From assembly GCF_002563695.1 (NCBI RefSeq), contig NZ_PDJI01000004.1, positions 3,534,001 to 3,598,000 of the forward strand: 64,000 nt of DNA, read 5' to 3'. The stretch is from Georgenia soli (GTDB lineage: Bacteria > Actinomycetota > Actinomycetes > Actinomycetales > Actinomycetaceae). Within the stretch, counting starts at the first letter, position 1; every line of letters begins with the position of its first letter. Both the position numbers and the translations under genes were made by a program. Of this stretch, positions 1 to 7,903 are shown in pieces. The notes under the pieces were generated by a model. That model ran no database searches. It saw only the letters and a list, made by a program, of their open reading frames with translations, and had not been told where the DNA came from.

Positions 1-62
1 TCGATGAAGGGGAGTCCCTCGGGGGCGGAGACGTGCAGGTCGTTGCGCAGTGCCTTATTCAT
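1..62 (-). CDS. SRPBCC (AHSA1-type) domain protein, N-terminal fragment
   Basis: Only the first 20 codons are in the window; the gene runs off the left edge. The reading frame gives MNKALRNDLHVSAPEGLPFI, which resembles the first strand of SRPBCC/AHSA1 ligand-binding proteins. Its ATG overlaps the stop of the preceding ArsR gene as ATGA, so the two are translationally coupled. ArsR plus AHSA1-type protein is a common actinobacterial pair. The family call rests on this short start and the pairing, so it is tentative. Confidence 0.6.
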   Translation of the reverse strand, partial: MNKALRNDLHVSAPEGLPFI

Positions 63-448
63 CGCTGGCTCCTGGACCGGTTCTCTGGCGTTGCTGTGCG
101 CTTGCTGCTGTGACGTTCCTCCAGCACGGCGTCGAGGGAGCGGTACTGCGACTCCTTGACCAACCGGTAGCGGTCGATCCAGGCGGTCAGCGCTTCGAGC
201 CGGGCAGGGTTGAGGTGCACGGGCCGGCGCTGGGCGTCACGGCTGCGCGTGACGAGCCCGGCGTGCTCGAGCACCTGGATGTGCCTCGAGATCGCCTGCT
301 TGGTGATCTCGAAGGGCTCCGCGAGCTCGTTGACCGTGGCAGGTCCACGGCTGAGCCGGGCGATGATCCGACGGCGGGCGGGGTCGGCCAGGGCCATGAA
401 CGCCCGGTCGAGGTTCGCCTCGTCGTCGGAGTCTGTCACGGTAGTCAA
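59..448 (-). CDS. ArsR/SmtB-family winged-helix transcriptional regulator
   Basis: This is a 129-residue DNA-binding repressor-type protein. Residues about 13-85 form the ArsR winged helix: ALADPARRRIIARL, then NELAEPFEITKQAISRHIQVL as the recognition helix region, then a basic wing ending VHLNPARLE. No cysteine metal-binding motif is present, so it is not an arsenic or metal sensor of the classic kind. The frame opens with TTG at 448; a GTG at 439 is an alternative, and neither has an ideal ribosome site. It is coupled by ATGA to the SRPBCC gene, and a perfect dyad lies 12 bases upstream, suggesting autoregulation. Confidence 0.88.
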   Translation of the reverse strand: MTTVTDSDDEANLDRAFMALADPARRRIIARLSRGPATVNELAEPFEITKQAISRHIQVLEHAGLVTRSRDAQRRPVHLNPARLEALTAWIDRYRLVKESQYRSLDAVLEERHSSKRTATPENRSRSQR

Positions 449-459
449 CGTCCTCGTTG

Positions 460-477
460 TTCAACTGATGTGTTGAA
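460..477. promoter_or_regulatory. Inverted repeat upstream of the ArsR gene, probable operator
   Basis: TTCAAC-TGATGT-GTTGAA is a perfect 6-bp inverted repeat with a 6-bp spacer, immediately 5' of the ArsR start on the minus strand. Its size and position fit an ArsR dimer site. The rest of the 300-bp gap to carD shows nothing else I can assign. Confidence 0.5.
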
Positions 478-757
478 TAAGCATGGTCGGCGTGGAGCGC
501 TGCTGTCAAGAGGTGTGGGCGACCAACGTCACACCCCAGCCACCAGGTGCTGATCTGGGAAAATGGACCGTGCCGGCTCGCGGTGGTCGGGCGCTCCCAT
601 CCGTGTGGGGCGTCTGCCGCCGTGCTCCCGCCGTGCGCCCGGTGCGTCGGCCGTCGCGGTCGAGGTATGTGGTGGCGGGACGGTGGCTCGGTCGTGGAGC
701 GTCAGCTCCCGGCCTCGTCAATCGAGTGCGGCGACCGCGCGCAAGAAGGTCGTGAGC

Positions 758-1279
758 ATGCAGTTCTCCGAAGGTCAGATCGTCGTCCACCCTCACCACG
801 GACCGTGCACGGTGGCAGGGGTGACGAACCGGACGGTCAGGGGCGTCGACACCAGCTACCTCGACCTGGCGGTGCACGCCAAGGAGATGAGCATCTGCGT
901 CCCGCTGCACAACGTCGCGGAGGTCGGGCTGCGGCCGGTCCTCGACGGCGTGGGGTTGAACGAGCTGCTCGATCTCCTCCGGGCGCCCACCGGCGAGGAG
1001 GAGGCCGGCTGGTCGCGCCGGTTCAAGAACAACGTGGAGCAGTTGCGTACCGGCGACCTGCTCTCGACGGCGAAGGTCGTCCGGGACCTCACCCGTCGCC
1101 AGGCCGACAAGGGGGTCTCCTGGGGCGAGAAGGACCTGCTGCGCCATGCCCGGCAGCCGGTGGTCACCGAGCTCGCGCTGGCCCTCTCCCTGACCGAGGA
1201 GGAGGCGGGGCAGGCGCTGGACGAGGTCATCCTGCACGGGATGGTCGCGCGCCTCGGCACCTTCGCCGTGGCGGGCTGA
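758..1279 (+). CDS. carD: CarD-family RNA polymerase-binding transcriptional regulator
   Basis: This 173-residue protein belongs to the CarD/CdnL family, which binds the RNA polymerase beta lobe and stabilises open promoter complexes. Residues 1-60 form the RNAP-interaction Tudor-like domain (FSEGQIVVHPHHGPCTV, then YLDLAVHAKEMSICVPLHNV). The rest is the helical DNA-binding domain, including WSRRFKNNVEQL and a GEKDLLRHAR helix. ATG 758 is chosen because it matches the family N-terminus and follows AAGAAGG; the upstream open frame is not family-like. It is somewhat divergent from mycobacterial CarD, so a second CarD copy elsewhere in the genome is possible. Confidence 0.93.
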   Translation: MQFSEGQIVVHPHHGPCTVAGVTNRTVRGVDTSYLDLAVHAKEMSICVPLHNVAEVGLRPVLDGVGLNELLDLLRAPTGEEEAGWSRRFKNNVEQLRTGDLLSTAKVVRDLTRRQADKGVSWGEKDLLRHARQPVVTELALALSLTEEEAGQALDEVILHGMVARLGTFAVAG

Positions 1280-1285
1280 ACGGCC

Positions 1286-2188
1286 TCAGGACAGCACGTC
1301 CTTCGTGGCGAAGCGCCCGTAGGCCAGGGCGCCGAACAGCGCCACGTAGCCGGCCTGCAGCAGGGCGTTGTCCGCGAACGACGTCCACACCACCGGCTGA
1401 CGCAGGAGGTCGGCAAAACCGAGCCAGTAGTTGGTGAACAGCCAGGGGTGCAGCCACGCGAGCTGGTCGAGCGAACCGAGCACCTGGGCCACGACGGCGA
1501 GCACCGCCGTCGTGGCCATGGCGCCGACCGGCACCTCGGTGAGCGTCGAGACGAACAGGCCGACGGCGGAGAGCCCCAGGAGGGAGACGCTCACGTAGCC
1601 GGCCGCCAGCAACGAGCGCACCACCGACTCACCGACGCCGATGGTGTCGCCCGAGAGGAGGGGCACCGGCCCGACGGGGAAGAGCGCCGCGCCGATCGCG
1701 GCGCCGGTGAGCACCACCGTCAGCGTCGCAGCCACGCAGAAGACCGCGGCGCCGGCGTACTTCACGAGCAGCAGGCGCAGCCGTCCCACGGGAGCGGTCA
1801 GCAGGTACCGCAGCGTGCCGTGGCCGGCCTCGCCGGCGATCGTGTCGCCCGCGACGACGGCGACCGTCAGCGGCAGGAACAGGGGCACCGTCACCACCAG
1901 GGCGGTGACGGAGACGAACAGCCCGTTCTGGGTGACCCGGTCGAGGAACGGCGGGCCCTCGCCCGGTCCGGGCGGGCTCGAGGAGAGCCGGACGGCGACG
2001 GCGATGACGACCGGGATCGCGGCCAGCGCCAGCAGCATGGCCCAGGTGCGCCGGCGGCGGAACAGCACCGCGAGCTCCGAGCCGAGCAGCGCCCAGCCCG
2101 CAGACGGCCGTACGGTCGCGCGGTCGGGACTCCCGGGGCGGGCCTGCGGAGCGGCGGCGCCGCTCGCCGAGCGTCCGCCGGCGGTCAC
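1286..2188 (-). CDS. ABC-2 type transporter permease
   Basis: This is the membrane subunit of the exporter whose ATPase lies directly upstream. About 300 residues contain roughly six hydrophobic helices, for example MLLALAAIPVVIAVAV and LLLVKYAGAAVFCVAATLTVV, with the GTLRYLLTAPVGR loop typical of ABC-2 permeases (GT-R-LL-PV). The start is uncertain: GTG 2188 is used, but TTG 2227 would overlap the ATPase stop and could couple the two. The substrate is unknown. It converges on carD with six bases between the stops. Confidence 0.85.
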   Translation of the reverse strand: MTAGGRSASGAAAPQARPGSPDRATVRPSAGWALLGSELAVLFRRRRTWAMLLALAAIPVVIAVAVRLSSSPPGPGEGPPFLDRVTQNGLFVSVTALVVTVPLFLPLTVAVVAGDTIAGEAGHGTLRYLLTAPVGRLRLLLVKYAGAAVFCVAATLTVVLTGAAIGAALFPVGPVPLLSGDTIGVGESVVRSLLAAGYVSVSLLGLSAVGLFVSTLTEVPVGAMATTAVLAVVAQVLGSLDQLAWLHPWLFTNYWLGFADLLRQPVVWTSFADNALLQAGYVALFGALAYGRFATKDVLS

Positions 2189-2216
2189 GGCCTCGACGGC
2201 GGAGGGCGAAGAGGCG

Positions 2217-3320
2217 TCACTGGGCAACGTCGAACCCCTCACCGGTGAGCGCGACGAACCGGTCCTCCAGGCTGGCCTCCTCGACGGCGAACCCGCGCAG
2301 GCGCACGCCGGCCGCCACCAGGGCGGCGGCGATGTCCTCCGGCGGGGGCGCGTCGTCGGGAAGGGGAGCGACGAGGATGGTCGCCCGATCGCCGTCGAGA
2401 ATGCCGCCGACCTCGGCACGCAAACCGGCGGTCACGGCTCCCGCACGGTCCCCCGTTGCAGCTCCGGCCGTGCCTCCGCCGCTCTCTCCTGGGCCGTCGT
2501 GGGGCGCGATGCCAAGTCGAGCGAGGACGTCGCGGGCGGGCCCCGGGTCCGGCGTGAGCACCCGGACGCGCGGCTGCCCGGCGCGGCGCAGCTCCTCGAG
2601 GCTGCCGTGCGCGACCAGTCTGCCCACGCTCATCACCGCCGCGTGCGTGCACATCTGCTCGACCTCGGCGAGCAGGTGGCTGGAGACGAACACCGTGGTG
2701 CCGCCCTCCGCGAGCGAACGCACGAGCGCGCGGACCTCCCGGGTGCCCTGCGGGTCGAGGCCGTTGGTGGGCTCGTCGAGCACGAGCAGCTCGCGCGGGC
2801 TGAGCAGCGCGTTCGCGATGCCCAGGCGCTGCTTCATGCCGAGCGAGTACGCCCGCACCTTCTTGTGCGCGGCATGGCTCAGCCCCACCCGCTCGAGCGC
2901 CGCGGCCACGCGGGCGGTCCGCGTGTCGCCGGGGGCATACCGGTTGGCGGTGTCGAGGCGGCGCAGGTTCGCCTCGCCGGACAGGTACGGGTAGAAACCC
3001 GGCCCCTCCACGAGGGCGCCGACCCGGGGGAGGACCTCACGGCCGTGGCGCGGCATCTCGCGGCCGAGCAGGTGCACCTGTCCCGCGGTGGCCGACGCCA
3101 GGCCGAGCATCACCCGGATGGTCGTCGTCTTGCCCGAGCCGTTGGGGCCGAGGAACCCGAAGACCGAGCCGCGCGGCACGGCGAGGTCGACGCCGTCGAC
3201 GGCCAGCTGGCGGCCGAACCGTTTGGTCAGCCCGCGGGTCTGGACGGCGAGGTCGCCGTCCTGCCACGGTCGGGCCTGTTCCGCGGGCGCGGGGGCGGGC
3301 TCCGCCGTCGTCGCGGTCAC
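2217..3320 (-). CDS. ABC transporter ATP-binding protein
   Basis: This is the nucleotide-binding subunit of an ABC-2 exporter, 367 residues. Walker A is GPNGSGKTT, the signature is YSLGMKQRLG and Walker B is LLVLDEPTNGLDP, followed by the switch His in VSSHLL. About 60 extra residues after the ATPase core include a Gly/Ala-rich linker (roughly 280-300), longer than usual for this class. Its start overlaps the stop of the upstream secreted-protein gene by four bases, and its stop abuts the permease, so the three form one operon. The domain set resembles lipid or antibiotic exporters, but the substrate cannot be inferred. Confidence 0.95.
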   Translation of the reverse strand: MTATTAEPAPAPAEQARPWQDGDLAVQTRGLTKRFGRQLAVDGVDLAVPRGSVFGFLGPNGSGKTTTIRVMLGLASATAGQVHLLGREMPRHGREVLPRVGALVEGPGFYPYLSGEANLRRLDTANRYAPGDTRTARVAAALERVGLSHAAHKKVRAYSLGMKQRLGIANALLSPRELLVLDEPTNGLDPQGTREVRALVRSLAEGGTTVFVSSHLLAEVEQMCTHAAVMSVGRLVAHGSLEELRRAGQPRVRVLTPDPGPARDVLARLGIAPHDGPGESGGGTAGAATGDRAGAVTAGLRAEVGGILDGDRATILVAPLPDDAPPPEDIAAALVAAGVRLRGFAVEEASLEDRFVALTGEGFDVAQ

Positions 3321-4387
3321 GACCCGGCGACGGACTGGAGCCGCTCGACGGGGACTGCCCCGACCAGGACTCGGCCGTCGTCGGTGATCAGGGCGTTGAC
3401 GAGGGCGGTGGAGAGCAGGCGACCGCCGTCGACCGCCTGCGTCATCTGGGCGAGGAGCGGGTCAGCGGTGACGTCGGCGGCGGCGCCGGGCGGGAGGACG
3501 ACGACGGCGTCCCAGCCCTTGCCGACAACGGTGGGCGCGGGGCCGGCCGGTGCCGTCGACCCCCCGGCGGAGCCGGACCCGGGCATCCACGGGGCGCCGC
3601 CGGCCGGCTGGTCGGGGACCGTCTTCTGCTCGACGCTGGCCCCGGCCGGCGGGGCGAACTCGAACCGTGCGGGGTCGGGCCTGCCGAGGGTGAAGGACGT
3701 GTAGGCCACCTCGAAGGCGGGGTCGGTCCGGCCGCGGGCGTCGACGGTGACCCGCAGCGGGAAGCCGGTATCGCCGTCGACGGCGATCGCGACCGAGCCG
3801 ACGAGCGTCTGGTCGGTGCGCGGGGTCAGGACGAGCTCGTAGGCGTCCCGGCCCGCGACGGTGACGTCCTGGGCGACGGACAGCTTGGTGGTGGGCCCCA
3901 CGGCGTCGACGAACTTCTGGGCGAGCTCCTCCGGTGTCTGGGCGGGAGCGGGTGCGTCGGCGCGGGCGGCGTCCTTCGGGAGCGTGAGGTGCAGGGCGGA
4001 GTTGTCGCGCGAGTCGTAGACCCAGGCGTCGCGGCCGTTGACCACCAGGTCGCGCTCGGAGAAGGAGTCCATGACCTGGACCCGGGCGGTGTTCTCGCCG
4101 CCGACGTAGGCCCGGCCGGTGTGGTCGCCGGTGAGCAGGTCGACCGCCTGGGCGAGGTCGTCGCCGCCCTGGCCGCCGGCGCCGCTCGGCAGCGCGGGCA
4201 GGCCGAGGTCGGAGGTCTGGGTGGAGGAGCCGGAGAACGCCTCCACGGAGTGGTCGGCGAGCATGGCGAGGACGTCCTCGGGGGACTTGTCGGGCAGGTC
4301 GGCGGCGCCGGCCTGGGACGTGAGCGCTGCGGCCGCCACGACGGCGGGGACGGCCGCCGCGGGGAGCCACCGGTACCAGCGGGACAT
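3317..4387 (-). CDS. Secreted LolA/DUF2092-like lipoprotein-carrier-fold protein
   Basis: The 356-residue product starts with a signal peptide (SRWYRWLPAAAVPAVVAAAAL, cleavage near SQAGAA). The mature part has the RseB/LolA-like pattern of strands seen in actinobacterial DUF2092 proteins: an AYVGGENTARVQVMDSFSERDLVVNGRDAWVYDS block and a later TGFPLRVTVDARG block. The ATG at 4387 follows GAGGGAGAG at good spacing; GTG 4393 is an alternative. It is translationally coupled (ATGA) to the ABC ATPase, which suggests that it handles a lipid or hydrophobic cargo for that exporter, but this is inference from position. Confidence 0.75.
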   Translation of the reverse strand: MSRWYRWLPAAAVPAVVAAAALTSQAGAADLPDKSPEDVLAMLADHSVEAFSGSSTQTSDLGLPALPSGAGGQGGDDLAQAVDLLTGDHTGRAYVGGENTARVQVMDSFSERDLVVNGRDAWVYDSRDNSALHLTLPKDAARADAPAPAQTPEELAQKFVDAVGPTTKLSVAQDVTVAGRDAYELVLTPRTDQTLVGSVAIAVDGDTGFPLRVTVDARGRTDPAFEVAYTSFTLGRPDPARFEFAPPAGASVEQKTVPDQPAGGAPWMPGSGSAGGSTAPAGPAPTVVGKGWDAVVVLPPGAAADVTADPLLAQMTQAVDGGRLLSTALVNALITDDGRVLVGAVPVERLQSVAGS

Positions 4388-4540
4388 GAGCACACTCTCC
4401 CTCGATGCGTGCTACGACGGTACGTCGTGACGGTTGCCCGCCGCCATCCTCCCGCGGGATGACTATCCTGCCGGTGCGAGCATCGGGCCGAGCGCTGCAT
4501 GGGTGGAGCGCGAGCGCCGTGCGAGCGAGCGGAGGTCATC

Positions 4541-4879
4541 ATGCGGATGCCCAGGCCGACAGAGGAGGACGAGGCGCGCTTCCGAGCCGCCGTCCCGGAG
4601 GACCCGCGCGTCGAGATCCGGCCCATGTTCGGCAACCTCGGCGCCTTCGTCGGCGGCCACATGTTCGCCGGGCTGTTCGGCTCGCAGCTCGGGGTCAAGC
4701 TGCCCGAGGACGAGCTCGTGGAGGTGCGGGCCGCGGGTGGCGGCGACTACGGGCCGCCGGAGCGCCCGATGGGTGGCTGGATCACCGTGCCCGAGGGCGT
4801 CGACCCGGCCGGGCTGGTCGCCCGGGCGGCCGAGTACGTCGCGACGTTCCCCCCGAAACCCACCGCGAAGAGGCGCTGA
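4541..4879 (+). CDS. TfoX N-terminal domain protein
   Basis: A 112-residue protein matching the TfoX/Sxy N-terminal domain: VEIRPMFGNLGAFVGGHMFAG followed by VKLPEDELVEV and a C-terminal YVATFPPKPTAKRR tail. In Gammaproteobacteria the domain is part of a competence regulator; in Actinobacteria single-domain copies have no established role. ATG 4541 is chosen because of GGAGG 5 bases upstream. It stands alone between a minus operon and a secreted esterase. Confidence 0.82.
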   Translation: MRMPRPTEEDEARFRAAVPEDPRVEIRPMFGNLGAFVGGHMFAGLFGSQLGVKLPEDELVEVRAAGGGDYGPPERPMGGWITVPEGVDPAGLVARAAEYVATFPPKPTAKRR

Positions 4880-5024
4880 CGGCCACTCGAGGGGCGTCAA
4901 GTCGCTCGCCCGCGGCGGTCCAACCGGTGAGACCACGGCGGACGGTGTCCACGCGGGCGAGACGCGGCACTCTCCGGACGGTTCCCGGCCGTAGCGTCCG
5001 GCGGACGAGAACCGACCGAGGAGC

Positions 5025-6155
5025 ATGATGAGCACCGCCCACCCCGCCCGACGAACTCTCCGCACCGCCGCCACGGTGGCGTGCCTGATGCTGGTCCCGA
5101 CGGTCGCGGCCGCTGCCCCCTCGGGGGTGGCCGGTGCCGCCGGAGCGGCCGGCGCGGCCGGCACGCAGCTGCAGCCGGGAGTCCACGAGTTCAGCGTCGA
5201 GATCGACGGTCACGCGCGCACCGGCGTCGTCCTGCTGCCGGAGAGCTGGACACCACGCTCGGACCTGCCCCTGGTGCTCAACCTCCACGGTTCCCGCTCG
5301 GACGGGGCGGAGCAGCTCGTGTGGTCCGACGCCGCGCAGCTCGCCGAGGAGGAGGGGTACGTCGTCGTCCTCCCCGACGGCGGGATCGAGAACCCGGGCG
5401 ACGGCTGGCTCTGGAACGTCCCCGGCGTGACGGACGCGCCGGCGGGGAGCCCCGACGACGTGGCCTTCCTGCGCAGCCTCGTCGAGTGGGCCTCCGACGA
5501 GTACGGCACCTCTGCGGAGAACGTGTTCGCGACCGGCTACTCCGGCGGAGGGCGGATGATCTCCCAGGCGGCCTGCGAGGACCCCACGCTGTTCCGCGCC
5601 ATCGCACCGGTGACCGGGCTCCGGGCCGGGTTCCCGGTGCAGGACGGGACCGGTGCGTGGGTGCCGGACCCCGCGTCGTGCGCGCCGGAGGAGGTCACCC
5701 CGATCGTCACGTTCGTCGGCACGGAGGACCCCGTGAACCCCCTCGACGGCGGAGGTGCGGCGTACTGGCGGTACGGCCACGAGGCGGCTCTCGCCCGGTG
5801 GGCGGAGATCGGCGGCTACACCTCGGTCGAGGTGTCGGAGCCGGCGCCCGGTGTCACGCTCACGGCCATCGGGGACGGCAGCGGGAGGAACGAGATCGAG
5901 TCGTGGTCGATCGAGGGCGCCGGCCATGTGTGGCCGGGCAGTCCCGCCTTCGAGCACGAGACCTCGTGGGCGGGCACCCCCACCTTCGCGGTGAACGCCA
6001 ACGAGGTCATCTGGGACTTCTTCGAGGAGCACTCCGTCGACGCACGCGGCAAGGGCAACGGTGACGGGAACGGCCACCGTCCGGGCACGCCCGGGCATGG
6101 CGACGGCAGGCCCGGGAACGGTGTCGGTCACGCCTACGGGCCGGGCGCGCGCTGA
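5025..6155 (+). CDS. Secreted alpha/beta hydrolase, polyhydroxybutyrate-depolymerase/feruloyl-esterase-like (LpqC type)
   Basis: This 376-residue exported esterase has a signal peptide (residues about 10-31, ending AAAAPS). Landmarks are the oxyanion strand LVLNLHGSRSDG (85-95), the nucleophile elbow GYSGGG with Ser173, a FVGTEDPVNPLDGG acid-loop candidate and GAGHVWPG carrying the likely catalytic His. The last 35 residues are a low-complexity Gly/His/Pro tail (GKGNGDGNGH, PGNGVGHAYGPG), possibly cell-wall facing. Start ATG 5025 or 5028 follows GAGGAGC. The substrate, an aromatic ester or a polyester, cannot be chosen from sequence. Confidence 0.88.
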   Translation: MMSTAHPARRTLRTAATVACLMLVPTVAAAAPSGVAGAAGAAGAAGTQLQPGVHEFSVEIDGHARTGVVLLPESWTPRSDLPLVLNLHGSRSDGAEQLVWSDAAQLAEEEGYVVVLPDGGIENPGDGWLWNVPGVTDAPAGSPDDVAFLRSLVEWASDEYGTSAENVFATGYSGGGRMISQAACEDPTLFRAIAPVTGLRAGFPVQDGTGAWVPDPASCAPEEVTPIVTFVGTEDPVNPLDGGGAAYWRYGHEAALARWAEIGGYTSVEVSEPAPGVTLTAIGDGSGRNEIESWSIEGAGHVWPGSPAFEHETSWAGTPTFAVNANEVIWDFFEEHSVDARGKGNGDGNGHRPGTPGHGDGRPGNGVGHAYGPGAR

Positions 6156-6212
6156 TGCGTGCCGGCGGGCGGGTGCGACGGCGCCCGCCTGCCGGTGCTC
6201 CAGCGCCGACGG

Positions 6213-6662
6213 TCAGACGGGCTGGGCCACCGGCGTCGTCTGCGCCGACGCGATGCGCCAGCGGCCGTCGGAGTGCACCACGACGTAGGTGAGTGCACCG
6301 CCGGTCGGCAGCTGCGTCGCGCGGTCCGTGCGTGCGTCCTCCACCCGTTTCGTGCAGCTCACGAGGGCGACGCCGGGTGCGAGGAGGCGGACGTCGTGGA
6401 TCTCCGCCGTCGTCACCACGTCTCTCAGCGGTGAGGCCAGCGCGGCACGCATGGCCTCGCCGAGGGCGTCACGGCCCAGCACCCGGCGGCCGGCGATGTT
6501 GACGACGACGGCACCAGGCGTGTGCAGGTCGAGGAACGGCTCGGGATCGAACTGGGTGTCCTGCGCTCGCCGCACGAGCTCATGGATCTCGGCGAGGCTG
6601 CCGGTGTCGACGCCAGTTCCCGGGCCCGAGGCCTCGGCGTTGGCCGTCTGCTCCGTCGTCAT
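6213..6662 (-). CDS. SgcJ/EcaC-type NTF2-like (DUF4440) protein
   Basis: A 149-residue protein with the cone-shaped NTF2/SnoaL fold pattern: a helix AEIHELVRRAQ, then DLHTPGAVVVNIAGRRVLGRDALGEAM, and strands ending THRE-like ALTYVVVHSDGRWRIASAQTTPV. This layout is typical of SgcJ/EcaC-family proteins, whose roles are mostly unknown. ATG 6662 is preferred over an upstream frame that has no family similarity. It is monocistronic and converges on the esterase gene. Confidence 0.8.
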   Translation of the reverse strand: MTTEQTANAEASGPGTGVDTGSLAEIHELVRRAQDTQFDPEPFLDLHTPGAVVVNIAGRRVLGRDALGEAMRAALASPLRDVVTTAEIHDVRLLAPGVALVSCTKRVEDARTDRATQLPTGGALTYVVVHSDGRWRIASAQTTPVAQPV

Positions 6663-6712
6663 GTCGCCGAACCTATGCGGACCGTGCGCCGACCGGCATG
6701 TCTTTTCGGCAG

Positions 6713-6863
6713 CGCAGCCGTGCCGGCGTTGACCGCCGCGGGCCACGACGTGCGCGCCATGAGCCGCGTGCACCGCCGCGCCGACGGCGCGGAGACCTGG
6801 GTGCGCGCCGACGGGCGCCGCAGGTCATCAGCAACTGACCGGCGGCATGCCGGCGTCTGTTGA
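6713..6863 (+). pseudogene. Fragment of an NmrA/SDR-type NAD(P)-binding reductase
   Basis: In an otherwise gene-free 320-bp gap, the frame reads AVPALTAAGHDVRAMSR and then AETWVRADGRR. This is the second helix and strand of the Rossmann fold in NmrA-like reductases (usual form: VVPALLAAGHDVRALSR..., WVRGDL). The glycine-rich first loop before it and everything after it are missing, and a stop follows at 6861-6863. I read it as the remnant of a deleted gene. The similarity is short, so confidence is limited. Confidence 0.4.
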
Positions 6864-6985
6864 CTTCTTCCCACGCGGAAGTTCCGACAGGCGCCGGGCC
6901 TTGCCCGCGGTCACGGCTTGTCACGGACGGCTCCAGGTAGCTCTGGCTGTCGTGAGGCTTGAGCGGCCGCCACTAGGTTGTCCCC

Positions 6986-7621
6986 GTGGGACGGGCGCAG
7001 ACATGGAGGCGGGTGCACGCGGAGCGGGCGGCGCTCGCGGACGACCTGGCGGGACTGCCGGAGCACCGGTGGGCGACGCCGTCGCTCTGCGCGGGGCTGT
7101 CCGTCCGAGAGGTGGTGGCGCACCTGACGGCCGGCGCGTCGCTCAACCCGTTCACCTGGATGGCCGGAGTGATCCGGTGCCGGTTCGACTTCGACAAGCA
7201 GGTGGCCATGCGCCTGGCGGAGTACCTCGGCTCCACCCCGGCCGAGACGCTCGCGCGGTTCCGCCAGGTGGGGGACAGCCGGACCGCACCCCCGGGGCCG
7301 AACGTCGCCTGGCTGGGGGAGGCCGTCGTCCACGCCGAGGACATCCGCCGGCCCCTCGGCGTCCGGCGGGCGTACCCGATCGAGACGGTCACCCAGGTCG
7401 CCGAGTACTACAGCCGGTCCGACCTTGTCGTGGTGGCGAAGAGCCGCGTGCAGGGCCTACGGCTCGAGGCGGCGGACGGCCCGTTCGCCACTGGGACCGG
7501 ACCGCTTGTCCGGGGCGCCACGCTCGCGCTGGTCATGGCCATGACCGGTCGAGCGGCGTACTGCGAGGAGCTCGAGGGCGACGGCGTCGCGACGCTCCAG
7601 GACCGCGCCCACATGTCTTAG
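6986..7621 (+). CDS. DinB/maleylpyruvate-isomerase-type mycothiol-dependent enzyme family protein
   Basis: A 211-residue protein of the actinobacterial maleylpyruvate isomerase/DinB four-helix family, often linked to mycothiol or bacillithiol chemistry. It shows the opening helix ERAALADDLAGLPEHRW, then TPSLCAGLSVREVVAHLTAGA with the conserved first His, and a later HAEDIRRPLG motif. The C-terminal part carries the variable helical extension. The GTG at 6986 is the first in-frame start and fits the family N-terminus. Its specific reaction is unknown. Confidence 0.8.
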   Translation: MGRAQTWRRVHAERAALADDLAGLPEHRWATPSLCAGLSVREVVAHLTAGASLNPFTWMAGVIRCRFDFDKQVAMRLAEYLGSTPAETLARFRQVGDSRTAPPGPNVAWLGEAVVHAEDIRRPLGVRRAYPIETVTQVAEYYSRSDLVVVAKSRVQGLRLEAADGPFATGTGPLVRGATLALVMAMTGRAAYCEELEGDGVATLQDRAHMS

Positions 7622-7680
7622 CACCACGATTCCCGGCCCGGGCGTCGATGACGCGCGCGCCACTGAACGTCCGCGCTCCG

Positions 7681-7889
7681 GAGGAGTTGACCTCTCGAGG
7701 AGGAGTTGACGTCTCGCGGAGGAGTTGACCTCTCGCGGAGGAGTTGACGTCTCGCGGAGGAGTTGACCTCTCGCGGAGGAGTTGACCACTCGCGGAGGAG
7801 TTGACCTCTCGCGGAGGAGTTGACCTCTCGCGGAGGACTTGACCACTCGAGGAGCAATTGACCACTCGAGGAGGAGTTGACGTCTCGCG
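7681..7889. repeat. Tandem array of eleven 19-bp repeats
   Basis: Eleven consecutive 19-bp units with no spacers fill the gap between two convergent genes. The consensus is GAGGAGTTGACCTCTCGCG. Positions 12-13 vary between CT (units 1, 3, 5, 7, 8), GT (2, 4, 11) and CA (6, 9, 10); units 1, 9 and 10 end TCGAG, and units 9 and 10 have further changes. Because 19 is not a multiple of three and the minus strand has no stop in any frame, all three minus frames stay open with Ser/Thr-Pro-Pro-Arg-Glu repeats; I do not regard these as genes. The lack of spacers rules out CRISPR. Confidence 0.95.
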
Positions 7890-7903
7890 CCACGAGTGGG
7901 GGG

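Noticed and set aside
3826..4698. Other long frames over the LolA-like gene
   Set aside because: Low-complexity Arg/Pro/Thr composition typical of shadows in very GC-rich coding DNA.
7681..7889. CRISPR array
   Set aside because: Repeats are contiguous with no unique spacers, and no cas gene is present.
7457..7893. Overlapping minus-strand reading frames through the 19-bp repeats that look like Ser/Thr-Pro-Pro repeat proteins
   Set aside because: A 19-bp unit without stops on one strand opens all three frames automatically; there is no ribosome site or conserved start, and the frames translate the same repeat.
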